Positions 6,789 to 11,874 of a stretch of DNA of 11,874 nucleotides are shown here, in pieces. Every line of letters begins with the position of its first letter. The stretch's first letter is position 1. The DNA comes from Pseudomonadota bacterium (GTDB lineage: Bacteria > Pseudomonadota > Gammaproteobacteria > Enterobacterales > Enterobacteriaceae). The position numbers and the translations under genes are program-made. Location: assembly GCA_023425455.1 (NCBI GenBank), contig JAFACP010000379.1:1-11874 (forward strand), written 5' to 3'. The notes below the pieces were generated by a model that ran no database searches, was not told where the DNA came from, and worked only from the letters and a program-made list of their open reading frames with translations.

Positions 6789-9173
6789 ATGTTACGGTAC
6801 AGTCTGTTAACCGCCGGGCTTCTGCTTGGCTCTTCTGCGCTTGCCGCTCCGGCAGGCGATCTTCCGCTAATGCCCTGGCCGGCGAAGGTTGAACGCCCGG
6901 CCAGCCAGGGGGCGCTGGTGTTGAACAACGCGGTTTCCGTCAGCGTCAGCGGGGACGATCCCGGCGAGTTGGTCAGCCGCCTGCGCCAGCGCATCGCCCT
7001 GCAGACCGGCTGGACGCTTCAGCCGCAGGCTGAGAAGCCGGAAAAACCGACCATCCGCATCGCCATCGCGCGTAAGGTGAAGCCGCAGCCAATGCCGGAC
7101 AGCGACGAAAGCTACACGCTGACGGTGGATGCCAGCGGCGTGGCCATCTCCGCCGCTACCCGCTTCGGCGCAATGCGGGCGATGGAGACGCTGCTGCAGC
7201 TTATCCAGAACGGCGCGGAAAACAGCTCAATCCCGTTTGTCACCATTGAGGATGCGCCGCGCTTCCCGTGGCGCGGGTTGCTGCTGGATTCGGCGCGTCA
7301 CTTTATTCCGCTCAACGATATCAAACGCCAGATCGACGGCATGGCGGCGGCAAAACTGAACGTGCTGCACTGGCATCTCACCGACGACCAGGGCTGGCGC
7401 TTTGCCACCTCGCGCTATCCAAAGCTGACGCAGCTGGCGAGCGACGGGCTGTTTTACACCGCGGATCAGATGCGTGAGGTGGTGCGCTACGCCGCCGGGC
7501 GCGGCATTCGCGTGGTGCCGGAGATCGACATGCCGGGCCACGCCTCGGCCATTGCCGTGGCTTACCCGGAGCTGATGAGCGCGCCCGGTCCGTACAGCAT
7601 GGAGCGCCACTGGGGCGTGCTGAAGCCGGTGCTTGATCCCACCCGCGAGGCCACCTGGGCCTTTGTTGAGGCGATGGTCAGTGAACTGGCGGCGATCTTC
7701 CCCGATCCCTATCTGCATATCGGCGGCGATGAGGTGGATGATACCCAGTGGAAAGAGAATGCCGCGATCCAGCGATTTATACGCGATAACAAGCTGGCGG
7801 ACAGCCACGCGCTGCAGGCCTGGTTCAACCGTCGGCTGGAGACCATCCTTGAAAAACACCACCGCCGGATGGTGGGCTGGGATGAGATCTTCCACCCGGA
7901 TCTGCCAAAAAGCATTCTGATCCAGTCCTGGCAGGGACAGGACGCGCTGGGGCAGGTGGCGCAGAGCGGCTACAAGGGGATCCTCTCCACCGGGTTTTAT
8001 CTCGATCAGCCGCAGTCCACCGCCTACCACTACCGCAATGAAATTGTGCCCCAGGGGCTAAACGGCGTAGATAAGATCGGCGACAACGACAGCGCCCAGA
8101 GCTGGTCGTTCTCAATGCCGCGCCTGAAAGGCAGCCCGGTGACGGGGAGCTTTACGCTGGTGAAAGGTGACGCCGGCTGGCGCGGGTTTATTGATTTCAA
8201 AGGGAAATCGCGCCGTGCGGTGCAGGACATTGACTGGCGTGATGACAACCAGGTGACCTTCACGGTCGATACGTGGATGGGGGAGACGCGCCCCGTCGTG
8301 ACGGTCAACAACGATACCCTGAGCGGCTACTTCCTGCTCGGCAACGCCCGTTATCCGATCGTCGGCCAGCGGCTGGACGCGGTGCCGGAGGGCATACAGC
8401 CGGTGGTGCCGGATGCGGCGAATCAGGCCAATCTGCTGGGCGGTGAGGCGGCGCTGTGGGCGGAAAACGTCGTGGCCCCGGTGCTGGACATCAAGCTCTG
8501 GCCGCGCGCCTTCGCGGTGGCTGAGCGGCTGTGGTCGGCGCAGGATGTGAAAGACGTCGACAACATGTACACCCGCCTGCAGGCGATAGACAGCTGGTCG
8601 ACGGTATCGGCAGGGTTACAGCAGCATACTCAGCAACAGGTGCAGTTCACCCGGCTGGCCAACAGCACCGACACGCTGCCGCTCGAGATCCTCGCCCAGG
8701 CGATCGAGCCGGCGCAGTACTACACCCGCCAGCACCTGAAGTTCCAGGCCGGGAACTATCACCAGTTTGAGCCGCTCAACCGCTTCGCCGACGCGCTGAA
8801 CGCCGAAAGCGACACCGTACGGCAGATGAACCGATGGGCCGACAGGCTGGTGAGCGACGCGGAAGACAGCGAAAGCGCCGGGGCGCTGCGCCACGTCTTC
8901 ACCCGCTGGCAGAACAACACCAGCGACGCGCTGGCGCTAAGCGAAAACAACTATCAGCTGAAAGCGATGAAGCCGGTGATCCAGCAGGTGGATAAGCTGG
9001 CGGCGACCGGCATCCGCCTGACGGATCTGGTGGCGCGCCAGGGCACGCTGGACGACAACGAGATCGCCTCGATTCAAAAAGAGCTGGATAACGCGGCGCG
9101 CATTCAGGACGAAGTGGTGATTGCCGCGGTCTCGCCGCTGGAGACGCTGCTGCGGGCGACCCGCAACGAGTAA
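6789..9173 (+). CDS. Exported GH20 beta-N-acetylhexosaminidase (chitobiase-like)
   Basis: Removes terminal N-acetylhexosamine, such as GlcNAc from chitobiose, outside the cytoplasm. The ATG at 6789 has AAGGAA 5 nt upstream and starts a typical signal peptide (residues 1-19, ending ALA), so the 14-codon upstream extension to 6747 is unlikely. The mature protein has an N-terminal GH20b-type domain (about 20-150). The catalytic barrel follows, with HWHLTDDQGWR (about 194-204), EIDMPGH (245-251), the HIGGDE motif with the catalytic pair Asp314-Glu315, and GGEAALWAE (551-559). About 100 extra residues, beta-rich in appearance, seem to be inserted between about 415 and 545. A polar, probably helical C-terminal part runs from about 590 to 794. 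The family call is firm; the substrate and final location (periplasm or outside) are inferred. Confidence 0.93.
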   Translation: MLRYSLLTAGLLLGSSALAAPAGDLPLMPWPAKVERPASQGALVLNNAVSVSVSGDDPGELVSRLRQRIALQTGWTLQPQAEKPEKPTIRIAIARKVKPQPMPDSDESYTLTVDASGVAISAATRFGAMRAMETLLQLIQNGAENSSIPFVTIEDAPRFPWRGLLLDSARHFIPLNDIKRQIDGMAAAKLNVLHWHLTDDQGWRFATSRYPKLTQLASDGLFYTADQMREVVRYAAGRGIRVVPEIDMPGHASAIAVAYPELMSAPGPYSMERHWGVLKPVLDPTREATWAFVEAMVSELAAIFPDPYLHIGGDEVDDTQWKENAAIQRFIRDNKLADSHALQAWFNRRLETILEKHHRRMVGWDEIFHPDLPKSILIQSWQGQDALGQVAQSGYKGILSTGFYLDQPQSTAYHYRNEIVPQGLNGVDKIGDNDSAQSWSFSMPRLKGSPVTGSFTLVKGDAGWRGFIDFKGKSRRAVQDIDWRDDNQVTFTVDTWMGETRPVVTVNNDTLSGYFLLGNARYPIVGQRLDAVPEGIQPVVPDAANQANLLGGEAALWAENVVAPVLDIKLWPRAFAVAERLWSAQDVKDVDNMYTRLQAIDSWSTVSAGLQQHTQQQVQFTRLANSTDTLPLEILAQAIEPAQYYTRQHLKFQAGNYHQFEPLNRFADALNAESDTVRQMNRWADRLVSDAEDSESAGALRHVFTRWQNNTSDALALSENNYQLKAMKPVIQQVDKLAATGIRLTDLVARQGTLDDNEIASIQKELDNAARIQDEVVIAAVSPLETLLRATRNE

Positions 9174-9191
9174 GGGAAAGGTTGCCGGAAG

Positions 9192-9221
9192 ACAGAGCCG
9201 GCCTGAGGGGGCCGGCTCTGT
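9192..9221. terminator. Strong hairpin between convergent genes
   Basis: A perfect 12-bp stem (ACAGAGCCGGCC with GGCCGGCTCTGT) and a 6-nt loop (TGAGGG) start 18 nt after the hexosaminidase stop. No T-run follows on either strand, so it is not a canonical intrinsic terminator. It can still block or stabilise transcripts from both the plus-strand hexosaminidase and the minus-strand IIB gene. Confidence 0.65.
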
Positions 9222-9282
9222 GGCTGGCGGGGAGAGCACCCGCGCGGGGAATGGACAATGCAAAACGCCCTGGCCTGCCGCG

Positions 9283-9597
9283 TCAGGCGACCAGCCCGGG
9301 CATCTGCGTCATTACACTCGCCAGTACCTTTTGCGCGTCGAGTGACGCATAGGGCAGACTTTCAATAATTGCCACGGGCCGCGCGTCGGCGATAATTTTC
9401 TCAATCTCCTCAGCCTTGTACTGAATGTGCGGCGCAATGAGAAAAGCGTCGAAAGCGGGCGCGACGCTGGAAAAGTTATCCAGCCCTACCGCGCTAATAA
9501 TCAGAGGGTGGCCCTGCTTGTCTGCCAGCAGCTGCATCTTTTTGGCGAGCGAACTGGCGGTATTGCCAAACAAACAACATATCAGAAGCTTTTTCAT
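9283..9597 (-). CDS. Solitary PTS lactose/cellobiose-family IIB component
   Basis: A 104-residue soluble protein of ChbB type, which normally passes phosphate from IIA to sugar bound by IIC in diacetylchitobiose or cellobiose uptake. Length matches ChbB (106 aa). The N-terminal beta strand and P-loop KKLLICCLFGNTASSL place the phospho-cysteine at Cys8 (Cys7 is adjacent). The later FDAFLIAPHIQYKAEEIEKI and AIIESLPYASLDAQKVL segments align with the family. The loop is one residue longer than the CSAGMSTSL form of ChbB. A perfect AGGAGG (complement of 9605-9610) sits 7 nt before the ATG. No IIA or IIC gene is in the window. Convergence with a hexosaminidase suggests a link to GlcNAc sugars, but it could also be a regulatory IIB. 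Confidence 0.85.
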   Translation of the reverse strand: MKKLLICCLFGNTASSLAKKMQLLADKQGHPLIISAVGLDNFSSVAPAFDAFLIAPHIQYKAEEIEKIIADARPVAIIESLPYASLDAQKVLASVMTQMPGLVA

Positions 9598-9631
9598 ATT
9601 TTGACCTCCTGAGAACCGCTCATAGAATATG

Positions 9632-9644
9632 ACCCGCGACGGGT
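9632..9644. repeat. Inverted repeat upstream of the IIB gene
   Basis: ACCCG-CGA-CGGGT, a 5-bp perfect inverted repeat with a 3-nt centre, lies 35 nt before the IIB start codon. It sits where the IIB transcript leader or promoter should be. Function unknown; it may be an operator or a small hairpin. Confidence 0.4.
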
Positions 9645-9664
9645 ATAAAATGCGCGCCAGCTCT

Positions 9665-9681
9665 TATTTGCATGACAAATA
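9665..9681. promoter_or_regulatory. Operator-like inverted repeat in the divergent gap
   Basis: TATTTG-CATGA-CAAATA is a perfect 6-bp inverted repeat with a 5-nt spacer, 17 bp overall. It sits near the middle of the 169-nt region between the divergent IIB and lipoprotein genes. Its size and symmetry suit a dimeric regulator, but I know no specific match. Confidence 0.4.
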
Positions 9682-9766
9682 GAACGCTGATCTACCGGTG
9701 ATGGGCGAGTGTGTGCCGGATGGCTGGCGGAGATCGGAAAATGGACCTTAAGGGAGCAGGCGAGCA

Positions 9767-10159
9767 GTGGTAAAACACATCTTTATGCTGGCGGTTTTCG
9801 CCAGCCTGGCTACGGGGTGCGCGCCACTCCAGCCTTCCGGATGCCATAAAACAACGGCGACAGGGAATTGCGGCTCCGGCAACTGGGATGACCAGGACCC
9901 GTGGGGCGCGCAGGCGCGGGGGATCCGTGATGCGATAAATGCGGAGCTTGAGGCGCCACAAAGCTGGAAAGGAAAAAAATGCCGATTGCATATTGCGTTC
10001 GCGCCGGACGGCACGGCGCGCAGCATATCCACAAGCGACGGTAATAAAGCCTATTGCGCGGCATTACAATCCGCAGCGCAAAAAGCCCGCTTCCCGGCCT
10101 TTACCAACCCGGCGGTCTATCACGATTTCCAGAAATCGCGCTTTGATATGCGGGGGTAG
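9767..10159 (+). CDS. Small lipoprotein with TolA C-terminal-like domain
   Basis: 130 residues, starting at GTG (9767); AGG lies 6 nt upstream and the stronger AGGGAG 10 nt upstream. An ATG at codon 7 would leave too short a signal sequence. A lipoprotein signal ends in the lipobox LATGC, so Cys18 should be lipidated. A short linker with two further cysteines (26, 35) precedes a domain from about residue 46 that resembles domain III of TolA. WKGKKCRLHIAFAPDG corresponds to TolA's YAGKTCTLRIKLAPDG, and NPAVYHDFQKSRFDM to SQAVYEVFKNAPLDF. Cys72 and Cys97 match the TolA disulfide pair. TolA domain III binds TolB, several colicins and filamentous-phage g3p. This protein lacks TolA's membrane anchor and long helix. 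Role unknown. Confidence 0.8.
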   Translation: MVKHIFMLAVFASLATGCAPLQPSGCHKTTATGNCGSGNWDDQDPWGAQARGIRDAINAELEAPQSWKGKKCRLHIAFAPDGTARSISTSDGNKAYCAALQSAAQKARFPAFTNPAVYHDFQKSRFDMRG

Positions 10160-10194
10160 TGTGGCGTGAGCGGGTGTAGCTCCGTATGCTGCAG

Positions 10195-10213
10195 GGCCTG
10201 ATATCTTCAGGCC
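10195..10213 (+). terminator. Weak hairpin after the TolA-like lipoprotein gene
   Basis: GGCCTGA-TATCT-TCAGGCC forms a 7-bp stem and 5-nt loop 35 nt after the lipoprotein stop codon. Only TT follows, so termination would be weak or Rho-assisted. Confidence 0.4.
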
Positions 10214-10338
10214 TTCGAATCAGAACCGTAGCGTATTGTAAGCACTCCGCGTAACCGAACCATTCTCCTGTAGCGAATTTCTGACAAACGGTTCAGATAT
10301 TCTGTAAGGTCAGTGCCTTCCCTATGACCGACGGCTTT

Positions 10339-10359
10339 GTGCCAGGAGCGGAAGTTGCT
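10339..10359 (+). repeat. Short hairpin repeat, copy 1
   Basis: Begins GTGCCAGGAGCGGAAGTTGC. It differs at two positions from the copy at 10406. The bases GCTTT just before GTGCCA can pair with GGAGC after it, making a small hairpin with GTGCCA-type loop. Confidence 0.65.
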
Positions 10360-10405
10360 AATAACAGTTTGTGTGGATTACGGGGGCAGGTCACTGCGCT
10401 GCTTC

Positions 10406-10426
10406 GTGCCAGAAGCGGACGTTGCT
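10406..10426 (+). repeat. Short hairpin repeat, copy 2
   Basis: Begins GTGCCAGAAGCGGACGTTGC. With the preceding GCTTC it forms GCTTC-GTGCCA-GAAGC. It lies exactly where the sequence changes from GC-rich to AT-rich. GGTCA occurs upstream, at 10389-10393 here and at 10308-10312 for copy 1. Confidence 0.7.
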
Positions 10427-10543
10427 CTATTCATGTAAGATTAATAGAATGTCTTTCGATAAATTTTTGACTTAATCTTAAATAAGAATGACTTTTTTGC
10501 ATGTCAGCGTTTTACTTTACATTCAGAAACAAATAGGATATTG

Positions 10544-10629
10544 AAAAAATAAGAGAGAAATAATGACACACTCCAAAAAACTTAAAAAATAATAAGAGAG
10601 AAACTATGCCACATCCCCCTAAAATACTT
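10544..10629 (+). repeat. Imperfect tandem duplication of a translation-start region
   Basis: Two units (10544-10583, 40 nt; 10584-10629, 46 nt) each begin AAAAAATAA, continue with AAGAGAGAAA, then an ATG and codons ending in CTT, followed by another AAAAAAT. The first unit encodes MTHSKKLKK and then stops. The second encodes MPHPPKILKKS and continues into the membrane-protein gene. Both carry the same weak GAGAG ribosome-site context. Confidence 0.7.
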
Positions 10630-11344
10630 AAAAAATCATTAATTACTGTTTTTTTTTGAGTGGTATTCTTGCTGTTCTTGGATATTTTGGTGCATTGAAC
10701 GGAGTTTTTGATTTATATCAACATATCGCAGATAATTTTTTGCAAAAAAAGCAGAGGATAATCTTTATGTGATTTACACCGGAGCATCAATAAAGTACAT
10801 TGAGTCAATTTTTGGCCCTCCTGTGAAGGAAGAACATTCTGAGGGCGGGAAGGTTCATGAGTATATTTACTCTTTCAAAAAGTTCTATCTGCAAGTGGTT
10901 TATGATAATAATAACACAGTGATACTCTATTCCGTAACCAGCAAGGATGAGAACTTTCATCCTGAAGTACCATATCTGAGAAAAATCCTTGGACATAAAT
11001 TCAAAGATTTTGGAAGTGATATTGATTATTTACAGTCGAGCTATTCTTCGAAGTTCTATCAATATGAGGAAGGGCATTATTTAGGAAATCCTGGTAACTA
11101 TAGAAATTTTTACCTTGCCTATAATCCTGCTGGAGTTGATTATTTTGAGTTAGATCCACTTCCAGATCTCTCTAATGACGACAAATCTCCTCCAAATAAA
11201 AATGATCTTGAAAAATTCAGAAATAATAATGCTCCAAATACATTTGGGGTTGGCGATATCCTCGGAGGTCCAGAGGGGCTTGAGTTAAACTTTGGACTTG
11301 GGATTGGTTATTACGATGCGAGAGATATTCCAGATAAAGATTAG
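10606..11344 (+). pseudogene. Small membrane-anchored hypothetical protein, interrupted by two apparent frameshifts
   Basis: Only the 3' part is an open frame (GTG 10769 to TAG 11344, 191 aa). From ATG 10606 the frame stops at TGA after a run of 9 T (10649-10657). One extra T there, and one more base at the T6 run 10736-10741 (or the nearby A7), restores a single 246-residue protein. It begins MPHPPKILKK, has one hydrophobic segment (about residues 11-38: SLITVFFLSGILAVLGYFG and on), then NFFAKKAEDNLYVIYTGAS, then a soluble domain with YIESIFGPP, many aromatic residues and an acidic, Asn/Pro-rich tail. The layout reminds me of proteins named ETEC_3214-domain in databases, which I could not confirm. 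Real decay, sequencing error in homopolymers, or slippage are all possible. Codon use is AT-rich, unlike the core genes. Confidence 0.6.
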
Positions 11345-11393
11345 TGATCATGTATCATACCTTTTTTGTATCGTTTCAAATTAGGTAGTCACA

Positions 11394-11413
11394 ATTAGAC
11401 TAGTTAATCTAAT
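11394..11413. repeat. Small inverted repeat after the membrane-protein gene
   Basis: ATTAGA-CTAGTTAA-TCTAAT, a perfect 6-bp inverted repeat with an 8-nt spacer, 50 nt past the stop codon at 11344. No T-run follows, so its role is unclear. Confidence 0.4.
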
Positions 11414-11423
11414 CAGCTCTGAG

Positions 11424-11447
11424 GTCCGCTCCTCGCTCACAGCGGAC
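11424..11447. repeat. Short hairpin repeat, symmetric relative (copy 3)
   Basis: GTCCGCT-CCTCGCTCAC-AGCGGAC is a perfect 7-bp inverted repeat with a 10-nt loop, followed by ATT. The right arm is the same AGCGGAC that forms the core of the copy at 10406. It may be the more complete hairpin version of that repeat. Confidence 0.55.
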
Positions 11448-11474
11448 ATTCAACTCAGTTAAAAGGTCTTCTCC

Positions 11475-11495
11475 GTGCCAAAAGCAGACGTTACT
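11475..11495 (+). repeat. Short hairpin repeat, copy 4
   Basis: Begins GTGCCAAAAGCAGACGTTAC. It differs at three positions from the copy at 10406 and is in the same orientation. AAGGTC lies just upstream. With the 10406 copy it brackets the AT-rich membrane-protein gene. Confidence 0.6.
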
Positions 11496-11541
11496 AAGAT
11501 AATTTTTAATGGATTTTTTATACAATATTATAGCGCAAGCA

Positions 11542-11585
11542 GCCAATAAGAAATGCGTCAGATACGTTTCTCATCGGCGTTTTTT
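11542..11585 (+). terminator. Likely rho-independent terminator, plus strand
   Basis: A long imperfect hairpin (GCC 11542-11544 with GGC 11576-11578; inner AGAAA and CGT pairing with ACG and TTTCT around the loop CAGAT) is followed by six T at 11580-11585. It lies about 200 nt after the membrane-protein gene and just before the end of the convergent minus-strand gene. The stem has bulges, so strength is uncertain. Confidence 0.55.
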
Positions 11586-11600
11586 CGGCTATTGATGATA

Positions 11601-11874
11601 TCATTTTTCTAAATAACGCTTGACCCACTTTTCTTCTATTTTTTTAAGTCGGACGGTATCAATACCTCTTGAATACTTATTAACTTTATACTCAGCATGT
11701 TGTAAAAAATAAGATAACGATAATGCTCGAGTTATGGAAAAAAGGCCATTTAATCGAATTACTTCATCCTTTAGCCTTTTTTTTCTCTCTTTTCCTGTTT
11801 GTATCTTAGCATTCGCTGCACTTCTAATATCATCAGGCGGGAGATCTTCAAGCCTTACTGCCTCAGCCCATAAC
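11601..11874 (-). CDS. C-terminal part of an unrecognised basic protein, cut by window edge
   Basis: Reading inward from the right edge on the minus strand gives 90 codons without a stop, ending at TGA (complement of 11601-11603). The start lies outside the window. The sequence is rich in Lys and Arg and looks largely helical: LWAEAVRLEDLPPDD, then a charged KIQTGKERKKRLKDEVIRL stretch, a more hydrophobic LFSITRALSLSYFLQH segment, and a basic end VRLKKIEEKWVKRYLEK. I see no catalytic motif and do not recognise the family. The helical, basic look would allow a nucleic-acid-linked role, but this is a guess. It is AT-rich like its neighbour and convergent with it. Confidence 0.65.
   Translation of the reverse strand, partial: LWAEAVRLEDLPPDDIRSAANAKIQTGKERKKRLKDEVIRLNGLFSITRALSLSYFLQHAEYKVNKYSRGIDTVRLKKIEEKWVKRYLEK

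Larger units (their letters stand above)
10160..10605. other. Intergenic stretch with composition shift
   Basis: No convincing gene is seen over about 445 nt. It holds a 7-bp hairpin at 10195-10213, two copies of a short repeat (10339-10359, 10406-10426), a GAACCGT/ACGGTTC inverted pair around 10222 and 10290, and the start of a tandem duplication at 10544. From about 10427 the sequence turns markedly AT-rich and stays so to the window end. Confidence 0.6.

Noticed and set aside
10339..11495. The short repeats as integron attC sites or CRISPR repeats
   Set aside because: The GTTRRRY/RYYYAAC core pairs are not present, spacing is irregular, and no spacers of constant length separate the copies.
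1..11874. tRNA, rRNA, insertion sequence or integrase
   Set aside because: No cloverleaf, rRNA-like stretch, transposase motif or terminal inverted repeats of IS type could be found by eye.

Overview
The window looks like a chromosomal segment of an enterobacterium close to Enterobacter or Lelliottia. The gene order treC-treB-treR-mgtA and the protein sequences match the Enterobacteriaceae core, coding GC is high, and mgtA carries the family's PhoP/MgtL leader. The genus is an inference from gene content, not a proof.

Left part, 1-3534, minus strand: the trehalose system. treC (cut by the left edge) and treB form an operon with a perfect 14-bp TreR palindrome upstream of treB. treR lies upstream in the same orientation. 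TreB imports and phosphorylates trehalose, TreC hydrolyses trehalose-6-phosphate, and TreR releases its operator when trehalose-6-phosphate accumulates.

Middle, 3535-9173, plus strand: a PhoP box and a perfect TATAAT box drive a leader of about 270 nt. It contains a 17-codon mgtL variant and alternative hairpins, followed by mgtA (Mg2+ P-type ATPase) and an intrinsic terminator. Next is an exported GH20 beta-N-acetylhexosaminidase. In E. coli K-12 the genes after mgtA are ridA-pyrI-pyrB, so everything right of mgtA here is accessory relative to that reference.

Right part, 9174-10159: a strong hairpin separates the hexosaminidase from a convergent, solitary PTS lactose/cellobiose-type IIB gene. 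Divergent from it is a small lipoprotein gene whose mature part resembles the C-terminal domain of TolA. Two inverted repeats lie between these two genes.

Far right, 10160-11874: base composition changes abruptly to AT-rich. The segment holds four copies or relatives of a short hairpin repeat (GTGCC..AGCGGAC-type), a tandem duplication of a translation-start region, and a membrane-protein gene that reads through only if one base is added in each of two homopolymer runs. A plus-strand terminator follows, then the 3' end of an unrecognised minus-strand gene that leaves the window. This looks like a recently acquired accessory cassette and is the least explained part of the window.
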